44,484 nucleotides of DNA from NCBI GenBank assembly GCA_937928575.1, contig CALFWW010000172.1, positions 1 to 44,484 on the forward strand, in the 5' to 3' direction. A model generated the notes under the pieces. That model was not told where the DNA came from. It saw only the letters and a list, made by a program, of their open reading frames with translations, and did not search any database. This DNA is from an uncultured Saprospiraceae bacterium (lineage in GTDB: Bacteria; Bacteroidota; Bacteroidia; Chitinophagales; Saprospiraceae). Shown here piece by piece: positions 16,072 to 25,004 of the stretch. A program made the position numbers and the translations under genes. The stretch's first letter is position 1; every line of letters begins with the position of its first letter.

Positions 16072-17364
16072 TTATAAGATTTCCTTGATTTCCTGTTGAA
16101 TAAAATCGAGCGTTTCCGTTTTATCAATATTTTTTATGGGTAAATATTTTTGATCGTATTTATCAGAAAAATTAGCAAAGAGGTCTTGATAATTTGAAGT
16201 CAATGACTCAATGTCGTTTGCAGACAGTTCTTTTTTTCTTGCCAAAATAATTTGAGCTGGTGCATACAAAAAGAAATTCAACTTAGGCTTGTGGACAAAT
16301 CGGTATAATAGTTTTGTGATTTTGGAATCCAATTGGATGTTGGATCGTTTGCCATCTACTATAAAATCAAAATAATAGCGATCATATAACACGATGTAGT
16401 TGAACAAAATATATTTGAAATAGATGAACCATTGACCGAAAACATAGTCCAAGTAATAGTACATAAAACGAATGGTCGAACTAATGGAACTGGTATTATT
16501 TCCTTGTCTTGGCAATTTTTCTGCAGCTCTTTTTTCGGCCCCTGACTTCCCATATTTGACTGAACTCAAAATTGGCAGCATCGAAGGGCGATGCCTAAGA
16601 ACTACCACTTTCTTCCTAAATTTCTGCTCCAACATTTGCTTGGTTTCTTCCAAGATCGTGCTCTTCCCTGCCCCATCTACTCCTGAGAAGGTGATGATTC
16701 TTCCACGTTGTGTCCAAAATTTAGTACAAGTTTCTTTGAAGTAATTAGATGTGTTTTTCAGAATTTGAGCAAAGTTATTCTCAGGCATTCGTTTGATAAA
16801 ATTACGGACCTGATCTTTGAATTCGGATTGATGTGCCACCACATTAGCCATGGTAAATCCAGCCTTATACTTCTCATTAAATGAAGATAAAATTTGTTGC
16901 TTTTCTTCCTCTGGCAATGTCCCAAAATAATGACAATATTTAGTAGGCATTCCTGCATTGTTTAGCTGATTAAATAACATGATGTGCTCGAATAAGACAT
17001 GGTTATTACAACATTTTATACCATCTCTGACAATCGTATTTTCACGTACATAATTGTTGGACAAATAAACATGATATTTTCTGATTAATTTAAACAAACA
17101 ATCTATTTGCAAAAAACTTCCATCTTTGAAAAAAAGAAAAAATTGCTGCATGGAAGATAATTTCAAATCATCCATACTTTCTACATCCTCATTATTAGTT
17201 ATAATTGATTTGATATACGGTATGGCGTCAGGATGAATTAATATATCCAAGTCAGCGTAAGCATCAATTGCTTCGACTTTCCCCTCAATAAACTTTAAGA
17301 GCGTATAATCTAAGTTTGCAATTTCAGAAAAGAAATGCGCTATGAATTGTTGTCTATTATTCAT
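16072..17364 (-). CDS. Two-domain protein: NTase-like N terminus, thymidylate-kinase-like P-loop C terminus
   Basis: A 430-residue cytosolic protein. The N-terminal half looks like a nucleotidyltransferase fold: DLDILI (Asp38, Asp40) and LQIDCLFKLIRK (Asp88) give the usual three carboxylates. The C-terminal half is a thymidylate-kinase-like P-loop domain, with Walker A GVDGAGKST at 227-235, a DRYYFDFIVD segment and a lid-like LARKKELSANDIE. Fused with an NTase and set in a polysaccharide operon, it more likely phosphorylates or activates a sugar or glycolipid than dTMP; this is inference. It is the first gene after the inverted-repeat element at 17484-17606, so it may need its own promoter. 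The NTase half has a stand-alone paralogue at 34821-35525 and a dead copy at 12259-12462. Domain calls good, substrate unknown. Confidence 0.75.
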   Translation of the reverse strand: MNNRQQFIAHFFSEIANLDYTLLKFIEGKVEAIDAYADLDILIHPDAIPYIKSIITNNEDVESMDDLKLSSMQQFFLFFKDGSFLQIDCLFKLIRKYHVYLSNNYVRENTIVRDGIKCCNNHVLFEHIMLFNQLNNAGMPTKYCHYFGTLPEEEKQQILSSFNEKYKAGFTMANVVAHQSEFKDQVRNFIKRMPENNFAQILKNTSNYFKETCTKFWTQRGRIITFSGVDGAGKSTILEETKQMLEQKFRKKVVVLRHRPSMLPILSSVKYGKSGAEKRAAEKLPRQGNNTSSISSTIRFMYYYLDYVFGQWFIYFKYILFNYIVLYDRYYFDFIVDGKRSNIQLDSKITKLLYRFVHKPKLNFFLYAPAQIILARKKELSANDIESLTSNYQDLFANFSDKYDQKYLPIKNIDKTETLDFIQQEIKEIL

Positions 17365-17483
17365 CTACATGGTTTGCTTAGGTAGTGCTAACTTCGTACC
17401 AGATATGTTGTGGTATATTGTTGATTTTTAAATGGTTATAGGTGGGTTTTTATTGTTATGTTATTTAGGAGCAATAAGGGATG

Positions 17484-17606
17484 GCGTGGGTACGTGGTAA
17501 CCCATCCCAGGATTTAAGTGCATTCAAACGCCCTTCCCTTTTTCGAAAAAGGGAAAGGACGTGCAACGGAGTTGATACAGGTATGGGTTACTTTACGTAC
17601 TCACGC
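17484..17606. repeat. Inverted-repeat element with central 22-bp palindrome (MITE-like or large hairpin)
   Basis: About 123 bases bounded by imperfect inverted arms: GCGTGGGTACGTGGTAACCC at 17484-17503 (arm continues to 17505) faces the complement of the 17583-17606 arm, which reads GCGTGAGTACGTAAAGTAAC and on. In the centre is a perfect 22-bp palindrome at 17534-17555 (TTCCCTTTTTC followed by its complement). The element is more GC-rich than its surroundings. The right arm overlaps the last three codons and stop of the APH-fold gene (17601). No transposase is coded. It could be a non-autonomous mobile element or a strong hairpin controlling read-through within the operon. Confidence 0.7.
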
Positions 17607-18998
17607 AACACGCTCCACCTCAGGAAAAGAAAACACATCCAAAGATTCCGACCAAACATCCACTAACCAATGCGCTTGCATGTGTAAGTCTTGTTGTGAA
17701 ATATATAGTGGCAAATAATAACTAGTGATATAAACCAAATAAAAGGCATAATGAATCGACCAATTAATAGAATGCTTCGAAATTAGTTCTTCAACAATTT
17801 TGTGTTGCCTGATGGTCCTTAATTCATTTTTGATGGCTGTTAAATCACCTTGTTTTATTAAAATCTGATTTTGAAAAATGTAGTGAAAAATATCGAAAAG
17901 CATGGGCATATCCGTCCTACTCATTTCCCAATCATAAACCTGTATTTTTTCTTTGGTCAAATACATATTCCAAGGTGTAAAATCTCCGTGTGCCAAACCA
18001 ACTGAGAGCAACTCCTGATCCCCTAGCCAATCTACAATCTGATTGAGTTGATGAATCATACTTTGAATTTTCGTATGATTCAAATCATTTTTAAGAACAA
18101 CGTCATCGTTTAAAATTCTAAGATTGGATTGAATTTCACTCCATGCTTTGGTCGATGACAGATTTACATATTGTACTGTTTTTTGATAATATTCAGAAAT
18201 TGCTTCCAAGTGTTGATGGGTCAAATTGGATTGTAGAATTGGACTGATAGGTTTAATATTCGAAAGTTGCAAATTTTCGGACGTCCCATTGCAATTAGGA
18301 GTTGTCATCTTTACCAACTGCAACGCTCGAATGTAATTTAATTGTTGTGATTCGTTATCAACCAAAGCTTTTGCCTTTGTTGTTAATGGAATTTTGGCAA
18401 AAGTAGTTACATGTTTGTGAGCAGCAAGGGCCACAATTACTTTTCTATTCTCCCCTGCTGTGCCAGTAAATATCGCATAGTCATCATGAAATTGATTTGG
18501 CAAAAAGTCAAACATAGTACTGGTCATCTTTTCAAAAGTAAAATAACCCTGACTGAATATTTTATCTAAACCAATAGTGAAACTTATTTTCACTCCAGCT
18601 TTATATAATTTTGCTTTCCAGCCGCTGTTATTATAAAGCGACAAAAAAACGGGTGCTTGATTAGTCGATGGATACATCCAACGGATGCTCCCATCCGGAT
18701 TATTGATATAGAAGTGTTCGATTCCTGAATTGGTACTATTGTTTTGATTGAAATAAACAATGTTTTCAATCTTGTCATGATGGATATCAAACCAGTTTTT
18801 CTTTTCGGATAAATTGAAGATAAGATGTCTAACTGGATCATCGACACAAAATAAATCTGTAATTTCATTGTTTGAAACCAGCAATTTGAATCCAATAGGA
18901 CAGGCTCCTTTCAATTGTTGATTTGGATCGAATATGACGATAGAGCTTACATTCTTGAAATACAAATGCTGAATAATTTTTAAATCGGTTGCCTCCAT
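17601..18998 (-). CDS. APH/choline-kinase-fold phosphotransferase
   Basis: A 465-residue protein whose C-terminal half is an aminoglycoside-phosphotransferase/choline-kinase-like kinase. The catalytic loop HGDFTPWN (about 337-344) has the Brenner-type Asp and Asn, and the metal-binding segment is VYDWEMSRTDMP (DWE in place of DFG). The N-terminal 200 residues are less clear and contain IRWMYPS and KMTSTMFDFLPNQFHDDYA. In EPS loci such proteins are thought to phosphorylate sugars or small alcohols; here it lies 1 base after the O-antigen-ligase-like gene and before the NTase-kinase gene, so a joint precursor pathway is possible. The last residues (V-A-stop) fall in the right arm of the inverted-repeat element, so the true C terminus may have been altered by an insertion. 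Confidence 0.8.
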   Translation of the reverse strand: MEATDLKIIQHLYFKNVSSIVIFDPNQQLKGACPIGFKLLVSNNEITDLFCVDDPVRHLIFNLSEKKNWFDIHHDKIENIVYFNQNNSTNSGIEHFYINNPDGSIRWMYPSTNQAPVFLSLYNNSGWKAKLYKAGVKISFTIGLDKIFSQGYFTFEKMTSTMFDFLPNQFHDDYAIFTGTAGENRKVIVALAAHKHVTTFAKIPLTTKAKALVDNESQQLNYIRALQLVKMTTPNCNGTSENLQLSNIKPISPILQSNLTHQHLEAISEYYQKTVQYVNLSSTKAWSEIQSNLRILNDDVVLKNDLNHTKIQSMIHQLNQIVDWLGDQELLSVGLAHGDFTPWNMYLTKEKIQVYDWEMSRTDMPMLFDIFHYIFQNQILIKQGDLTAIKNELRTIRQHKIVEELISKHSINWSIHYAFYLVYITSYYLPLYISQQDLHMQAHWLVDVWSESLDVFSFPEVERVA

Positions 18999-18999
18999 T

Positions 19000-20271
19000 T
19001 TAAGTTACTTTTACTTGATGGGGGTGATTTAATTTTGCTTTTTGAACACCAATAATCATGAACAGAATCAGGAATTGATAAAACATAATTCCATAATTCG
19101 CTTCTCCAAATATTCCAAACTCTGTCATCGAATTAATGAAAATTGGGATGAATAGAGAGATGGATAATTGCTTCAAATACTTGTCTGATGATTTGAAAAA
19201 TGCGTAGAATGCCGCAATCATTTGAAATAAAACAATAAACGCCCCAACCAATCCCAAATTGATCAACACTTGTACAAATGTGTTGTGCGTCATCGATGCT
19301 GCATACGCATGGATACTGTCAAATTTGTCTGTGTAAGGAGAAGGACTAATGCTCATAAATCCATATCCAAGAATTGGACGATCTGGAAAACCAAAGGTTA
19401 TCAAGTCGGACCAAAAAGGCAATCGTCCTGTCATACTCATTACCTCACTTACATCCCCTTCCTTGATGATGATCGTTTTTACTAAAACCGGTAATACAAA
19501 AATGCCACTTACTACCGTTGCCAATTGTAATTTTCTATTGCCAGATTGTAAAACAAACAATAGACATATTAATAAAAACCCACCTAATGAGGATCTCGAT
19601 TGTGTTAATAACAATACGGCTACATTGATGATAATAAACACGATGTTCCATGGTTTGGACTTGCCTCTTGACAATTCCAAAAAATTCATAGTTGTCCCTA
19701 TCGCTGCCAACATTCCCAATTCATTTGGATTGATGATGAAGCCTCCTAATCTTGAAACGGCACCACCATGGGTATCTCTGAAAAAAGTAGATGGATCGAC
19801 ATACAGTCCGATTAAAAACCCTACAGAAATTAGAGTAATGGACACCGCCAACAGTTGACTGAAGTTGACATGTCCATCGCTTTTGAAATTGTAGAGGACT
19901 TGTGCATGATAAAAGAAAAGCACAAATGCGATGGACTCAAACAGCATCAACAACTGCAATACGGTGAATTGAATATTGGTGGACCATATAATTGAGGCAA
20001 ATCCCAACAACGCATAAGCGAGATATAATAAACCACTTGTTAGGTTTTGATATATAAATTTGAGATCCCGATTATTTGCAATCAGCGACAATAACATTAC
20101 CAAGGACACACCGGTCATCATAAATCTCAACCCTATTTTCACGACTCTAGTCATCCCAATCGAACCTGGGAATATGGTGAAATAACTGATAATTCTCAGC
20201 ATCAAAATAGTTGTAATCAAAATCATCAACCATTTACTTCTTTTGGCTAATATGTCCTCTGACAAACTCAC
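19000..20271 (-). CDS. O-antigen ligase / Wzy-type polymerase family membrane protein
   Basis: A 423-residue integral membrane protein with about ten to twelve hydrophobic helices and a large periplasmic loop. The Wzy_C/O-antigen-ligase signature is seen: LLTQSRSSLGGFLLICLLFV (about 223-242), then RPILGYGFMSISPSP and MTHNTFVQVLINLGLVGAF (about 330-348). In an EPS operon with Wzx and Wzc, polymerisation of flipped repeat units on the periplasmic face is the likely role, though ligase and polymerase cannot be told apart by sequence. It overlaps the upstream GT4 gene by 4 bases and is followed after 1 base by the APH-fold gene. Confidence 0.88.
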   Translation of the reverse strand: MSLSEDILAKRSKWLMILITTILMLRIISYFTIFPGSIGMTRVVKIGLRFMMTGVSLVMLLSLIANNRDLKFIYQNLTSGLLYLAYALLGFASIIWSTNIQFTVLQLLMLFESIAFVLFFYHAQVLYNFKSDGHVNFSQLLAVSITLISVGFLIGLYVDPSTFFRDTHGGAVSRLGGFIINPNELGMLAAIGTTMNFLELSRGKSKPWNIVFIIINVAVLLLTQSRSSLGGFLLICLLFVLQSGNRKLQLATVVSGIFVLPVLVKTIIIKEGDVSEVMSMTGRLPFWSDLITFGFPDRPILGYGFMSISPSPYTDKFDSIHAYAASMTHNTFVQVLINLGLVGAFIVLFQMIAAFYAFFKSSDKYLKQLSISLFIPIFINSMTEFGIFGEANYGIMFYQFLILFMIIGVQKAKLNHPHQVKVT

Positions 20272-21377
20272 TTGGAATATACGTCAATTAATTGTTTGGA
20301 AACATGGGTCCAATTAAACTCTTTTTGAACCATTTCTTTTGCTCGATTTCCAATGGACTGTAACTTCTGCTGTCTAAACAGACGCGATGCTTCAGACATT
20401 TTTTTGGCAATCGTCTTTACATTGTTATTTTCCATTGGCAAACCAGCATTGAATTTTCTGAAGTAGTCATTGATGTTGGTGGCTTCACTGGTGATGCATA
20501 CCTTTCCCATTGCGGCCGCTTCTAATACCGCAGTTGGAAATCCTTCCATTCTTGAAGTGTGCATGAATACATCAAATCCTCCGATTAATTTAAATTTTTC
20601 TTCTCCGAATTGCTTTCCATGGAAAATAACATGATTCCTAATTCCTAACTTCCCACAAAGATTTTCTAACATTTCTCTTTCATCACTATCCCCAATCAAC
20701 TCAAGAGTTCCTTCACCTCCATTCTCCAGATATAATTTAAAGCCCCTGAATAGCAAATCCAATCCTTTGTGAAAGGTGGCCAATCTTCCACAGAAACCAA
20801 AAACGATTTTCTTGTTTTTCACTGTTTCTAAATCGGGAATAACACTTAAATCTTGTCCATTTGGGATGAGTACTTTATTGTTTGTATGAATGAGGTCATT
20901 GGTAAACTCCAGTTCTTGGACACCCAATAATTGCATGGCTTTTGCATTTTTTATAATTGTAGACTCAAATAACTGGAAGTACATTTTTTTGACGAAATTA
21001 TTTTTAGCCATTGCACCTTTTGTCAATGCACCATGTGGTGTATATATAAATGAAATTTTACGTTTGCTTAACAATTTAGATACGTGGAAAAATTCTGGTA
21101 TAAAAGAACCATGAATATGCACAATCGCATCTTCAGATAATTTCGCAATCGCCTTTTTCAGATAGGCATCCAATTTCAATTTATTTTTTGTTTGTTGAAA
21201 CAAGACTGTCTTGAAATTTCGCTCTGGATAATTGAGATCAAGGTTATTCGCAATACCCCATAAGGTGACATCATGCCCCATTTCCGTTTGAGTGGTCGCC
21301 AATTGATAAGCCACTTTGTTGACCCCATTCATACGATTGGGATTTCCTTTTCCTAACACGAGATGTATTATTTTCAT
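20268..21377 (-). CDS. Glycosyltransferase family 4 (GT-B)
   Basis: A 369-residue GT4 enzyme. The start MKIIHLVLGKGNPNRMNGVN carries the glycine/Asn-rich donor-side loop; IVHIHGSFIPEF and FIYTPHGALTKGAM mark the N-terminal domain; KIVFGFCGRLATFHKGLDLL is the inter-domain segment; and the E-x7-E motif is in RMEGFPTAVLEAAAMGKVC. It overlaps both the Wzx gene before it and the ligase/polymerase gene after it by 4 bases, so it is tightly co-translated. It probably adds one sugar of the repeat unit. Specificity unknown. Confidence 0.92.
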   Translation of the reverse strand: MKIIHLVLGKGNPNRMNGVNKVAYQLATTQTEMGHDVTLWGIANNLDLNYPERNFKTVLFQQTKNKLKLDAYLKKAIAKLSEDAIVHIHGSFIPEFFHVSKLLSKRKISFIYTPHGALTKGAMAKNNFVKKMYFQLFESTIIKNAKAMQLLGVQELEFTNDLIHTNNKVLIPNGQDLSVIPDLETVKNKKIVFGFCGRLATFHKGLDLLFRGFKLYLENGGEGTLELIGDSDEREMLENLCGKLGIRNHVIFHGKQFGEEKFKLIGGFDVFMHTSRMEGFPTAVLEAAAMGKVCITSEATNINDYFRKFNAGLPMENNNVKTIAKKMSEASRLFRQQKLQSIGNRAKEMVQKEFNWTHVSKQLIDVYSK

Positions 21378-22687
21378 TCGCTTAATTGTTTATGAAAAGT
21401 GATTTGAGGTTTTTGGGTTTGGGTTATTTCTTGCTTTTCACCTTCTCGCCAGCAGTATAATAAGTAGGTGGAAAAAGTGATCAATTGAGTGATAATCAAT
21501 CCGGCTAATAGTCCGCTCATTCCCCAATTTTCCAAGAAATAATTTGCTGATAAAAAACTAAATAGTGTCGCTGAAATATAGCCAACAAAAAGCGGGTAAG
21601 TCAATTCAATTGTTCTCAATGCGAATTGTAAAGGAATCGATAAGAAAACAAAAATGTACAACACACAGTAAGCAATCACTACATAACTATACTCAGTATA
21701 CCCTGCTCCGTAAAGTAATTGTATAATCCATGGTGCACCAATACTTATAATAATGAGCATGGCAAAAAATACCATCCCGATTTTGAACGTCATTTTTTTC
21801 AAATAATCTGTCATTGCGGTCCATCCTCCAACATTTAATTGACGTGCTGCCTCGATTGGTGCAATATTTTCTAATGACAAAAAAACGATGTGAAAAAATC
21901 CCATTATATTTTGCACCATTCTCAACACACCCACTGCTATAGGCCCAATGATCGCTGCACCAATTAGGATGAAATAATTTCCCGAAAACCACTGTAAGAT
22001 GGCAGTTCCCAACAACCATTTGGAATATTTAAATTGTTTTTTCCAATCCGATATCATAGCCGGAAATCGAATCAATTGTATGGAATAACTAAAAGCTGCA
22101 ATTACAACACTTGCTATATTTGCGATTAATATTAGTAGCAAGGTCAATTCTAAGGTGAGTTGATTTTGCAACCAGCAAAAAGCGATTAATGAAAGCTGCC
22201 CTAAACATAAAATTGCATCTATAACAAAGGCCAGATGTATTCTATCTTCGATGAAACATCGCTTTCTATAAAAATCATGTACCATTTGAAAGAACAACAA
22301 GCCAGATAAAATGGGAATAAATGAAACATACGGAAGCTCGAATGGCAATATATTTGGCAATATCCATAACAATAAACCAACGAAAGTGATAACTATGGAC
22401 AACCCAAATTGCAACATCAGAATGTTATTCAAATACTGATTCGAATCAGATGCATTCATTTTAGGAGCTAATGACAACATCGGTTTGCTAATCACTGCTT
22501 GATTAATGCCTAATGCGAATAATACGACCATCCACAAGAGTGCAAATATCCCATAAATTTCAAGTCCCAAAGCTCTTACCAGTAATATTCCTAATAGAAA
22601 ACTGGTACCGCTAACCATCATCTGATCGGCGAATAAAATCCCTTTTTTGACTGGGATTCGATTGATTATATTTTTGGGATTCAACAA
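21374..22687 (-). CDS. Polysaccharide flippase, Wzx/MATE-like (MOP superfamily)
   Basis: A 437-residue membrane protein with about twelve to fourteen hydrophobic helices, typical for lipid-linked oligosaccharide flippases of the MOP superfamily. Hydrophobic blocks include LLGILLVRALGLEIYGIFAL near the N terminus, IVITFVGLLLWILPNILPF, and IGMVFFAMLIIISIGAPWII around residue 300. The start LNPKNIINRIPVKKGILFAD is the usual amphipathic lead into helix 1, and the C terminus is a short basic-polar tail. It lies 5 bases downstream of wzc and overlaps the next GT4 by 4 bases, as expected for a Wzx/Wzy-dependent pathway. Confidence 0.88.
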   Translation of the reverse strand: MLNPKNIINRIPVKKGILFADQMMVSGTSFLLGILLVRALGLEIYGIFALLWMVVLFALGINQAVISKPMLSLAPKMNASDSNQYLNNILMLQFGLSIVITFVGLLLWILPNILPFELPYVSFIPILSGLLFFQMVHDFYRKRCFIEDRIHLAFVIDAILCLGQLSLIAFCWLQNQLTLELTLLLILIANIASVVIAAFSYSIQLIRFPAMISDWKKQFKYSKWLLGTAILQWFSGNYFILIGAAIIGPIAVGVLRMVQNIMGFFHIVFLSLENIAPIEAARQLNVGGWTAMTDYLKKMTFKIGMVFFAMLIIISIGAPWIIQLLYGAGYTEYSYVVIAYCVLYIFVFLSIPLQFALRTIELTYPLFVGYISATLFSFLSANYFLENWGMSGLLAGLIITQLITFSTYLLYCWREGEKQEITQTQKPQITFHKQLSE

Positions 22688-22692
22688 TTTAA

Positions 22693-24990
22693 TTACGTAA
22701 TTTTTATTTCTTCTGGATCTTTTACAAATTGCTGCTTTTTTCGGTAATACTTATTCGCCTTCCCTTTTACTGCATTTAGAACAGCATAGACATTGGGTAT
22801 TTTGAATTCATCCAATAATGGTTGAACCATCTTTAATTTTCTGATTTTCGAAAATCCAGCACGTACAATCATCAAATTCATATCTGTCTGATGCATCAAT
22901 GGGACAGCATCTACCACCAAATTCAAGGGAAGTGTATCAATCAAAATATAATCGTAATGTATTTTGAGTTGCTCGATATATGCGAGTGAGTCCGGTGCGA
23001 AAATGATCGCTGAGAAAATATTTTCCAAATTTCCAGCACAAATAACATCCAGATTTTCATATCCAGAACTTTTGATTACTTGAATTGGTTGCATTTCTTT
23101 TGTTATAATAGCTCCTAATCCAATCGAATCATTTTGCATATTGAAATGGTGATGCACATCAGGTTGACGCGTATCCATATCAATGATCAAAACTCGTTTC
23201 CCAACCGCCGCAAAAGATTTTGCTAAATTCACTGTTGTAAAAGTTTTTCCTTCATCTGGCAAAAAAGAGGCGACCGCAATTACGGTTCCTTTACGATCCC
23301 TCATTTTTTTCTGACTAAGTACTTCTATATTGGTATACAAATTTGCAAAAGCATTGAGTGCATTTTTCGATTTCTTTTTAGCTTTCGTAACAGTGCCGAT
23401 GACTGGAATTTCAATTAATTCCTTTACATCTTCTTTTGTCTTTACTGTTGCAAACAAGAAGTTTCCGATAAAGGACAAGAGAATCCCAAGTAATAACGCA
23501 AAGAAAATAGCTACTCCATACATCAATCCTTTGTTTGGCCAAACCGGAGATTTACCGATTCTTGCAGGATCGATTATTTGGTGACCTACGACTGTGGCCG
23601 TTTTAGAAATGGCGATTTCCATTCTCTTTTCAGACATTAAATTGTAGAGCCCTTCATTCAATTTTACTTCTCTTTCGAGTGCGACAATTTGTCTTTCTTT
23701 ATTGGGGATGGTTTGAATGGACTCGTTTTTTTCAGCGATATTGGATTCCAACTTTTCTCTTCTCTGGACTATTTTTTCTAAAGTAGCCTGGACACTTTCA
23801 TGGATAAAAGTTCTGAGATTATTGATCTTTCGGTTGATGTTGATGATCTCTTTACTTTCGGTCGTGTACTTTAATTCGAGATCCAATTTTTCCAATTCGT
23901 ATTTTTGAGCTTTCAAGTAAGCATCCCGAAATACAGGATCTTTTAAGGATTCGAAATTAGGTGCAAAGGCTTGAAGATTATTTCCAGTTGCCAAAAACGC
24001 AAAAAGCTTTTCCAACTCATCTTCTTGCAATTGGTAATTCACTTTTTGCAAATCGAGTTGCATGATTTCTTTCAATGCTGCATCGGTCTCTTGCATCGCA
24101 TTGATGATTCCATTTTCTGCTTTATAACCCGCGAGTTTACTTTCAGCATCTTTTAATTTCTTAGTTATTTCTGCCAACTTTGTATCAAGGAATGCGAGTG
24201 TTGTTTCGGATTCTGAACTCACCACTTCTTGACAAGATTGGATATACGTTTCCATTAAAGCATCCACAAATAATTTTGCTTTTTCTGCAATCTCGTGCTG
24301 GTAGTACACTTTAATGACTTGTATTTCCTTATCGATTGGTTTGATGAATAAATTGCTCGCATTGATCTCAGACATCAATGCTTCAACAGAATTCAATTGA
24401 AACATAAACACATCATTGGGCGATAATGCACTTGGTTTTTCTTTTACCACCAAATCATTCTTATGAACAGTCATTGCCAATTGCTCGTCAATGTAGACTT
24501 GTCCAAACTGAACTATTGCTTTTACATTTTCGAAAGTTTTATTTTCACTAATTTGAAATTGATCACCACCTAAATATTTCAAATAAAAAGGTCGATCAAA
24601 TGCTTCTTTTGTCGTACTAGCATATTGGATTGAGAAAGGTGTTTCCAGATATAATTCCGATTGTCTGAGTTCTCCAATTCTGAAATAACTGACATCCCAT
24701 TCAAGTGTACGTAATGTTTTTTCAATCAGTGATTTGGATTTAAACGACTCTACCTCTGTTAAGAAACTATGACTACTTTTCTTTCCACCTTGTTCGTCAA
24801 AAATAACATTGGTGTTGGTATTCTTTTTTGACAAATCAATTAAAATAGCGCCGTCTGCTTGGTAGATAGGATTCGTATACATCAACAATCGCTTGCTCAC
24901 CATAAAAGCAATTACTGCTAATAAAATTATTAACGGCACTCCTTTTATAATGGGAAGAATGATGGTATTGAATTCTTTTCTAATGTTCAT
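22693..24990 (-). CDS. wzc: Wzc-type polysaccharide co-polymerase with BY-kinase-like ATPase
   Basis: A 765-residue inner-membrane protein that controls polymer length and couples polymerisation to export. N-terminal helix at about 17-36 (VPLIILLAVIAFM), Wzz-type periplasmic domain with long coiled coils (about 240-470), the proline-containing DPARIGKSPVWPNKG before the second helix (about 488-513), then a cytosolic ATPase: Walker A FLPDEGKTFTTVNLA (about 573-587), A' VLIIDMDTRQP, and Walker B YDYILIDTLPL. The C-terminal tail has only a paired Tyr (NKYYRKK), not the Tyr-rich cluster of enterobacterial Wzc, so autophosphorylation may be reduced or differently placed. It lies 14 bases after wza and 5 before wzx. 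Confidence 0.92.
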   Translation of the reverse strand: MNIRKEFNTIILPIIKGVPLIILLAVIAFMVSKRLLMYTNPIYQADGAILIDLSKKNTNTNVIFDEQGGKKSSHSFLTEVESFKSKSLIEKTLRTLEWDVSYFRIGELRQSELYLETPFSIQYASTTKEAFDRPFYLKYLGGDQFQISENKTFENVKAIVQFGQVYIDEQLAMTVHKNDLVVKEKPSALSPNDVFMFQLNSVEALMSEINASNLFIKPIDKEIQVIKVYYQHEIAEKAKLFVDALMETYIQSCQEVVSSESETTLAFLDTKLAEITKKLKDAESKLAGYKAENGIINAMQETDAALKEIMQLDLQKVNYQLQEDELEKLFAFLATGNNLQAFAPNFESLKDPVFRDAYLKAQKYELEKLDLELKYTTESKEIININRKINNLRTFIHESVQATLEKIVQRREKLESNIAEKNESIQTIPNKERQIVALEREVKLNEGLYNLMSEKRMEIAISKTATVVGHQIIDPARIGKSPVWPNKGLMYGVAIFFALLLGILLSFIGNFLFATVKTKEDVKELIEIPVIGTVTKAKKKSKNALNAFANLYTNIEVLSQKKMRDRKGTVIAVASFLPDEGKTFTTVNLAKSFAAVGKRVLIIDMDTRQPDVHHHFNMQNDSIGLGAIITKEMQPIQVIKSSGYENLDVICAGNLENIFSAIIFAPDSLAYIEQLKIHYDYILIDTLPLNLVVDAVPLMHQTDMNLMIVRAGFSKIRKLKMVQPLLDEFKIPNVYAVLNAVKGKANKYYRKKQQFVKDPEEIKIT

Positions 24991-25004
24991 TTTTGGTTTG
25001 CTAA

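Noticed and set aside
17534..17555. The 22-bp palindrome as a plain terminator of the APH-fold gene
   Set aside because: There is virtually no loop and no proper T tail on the minus strand after it, and it is nested in larger inverted arms, so an element is the better description.
22693..22760. Tyr-rich autophosphorylation tail on Wzc
   Set aside because: Only one Tyr pair is present in the last 20 residues; the classical cluster is absent.
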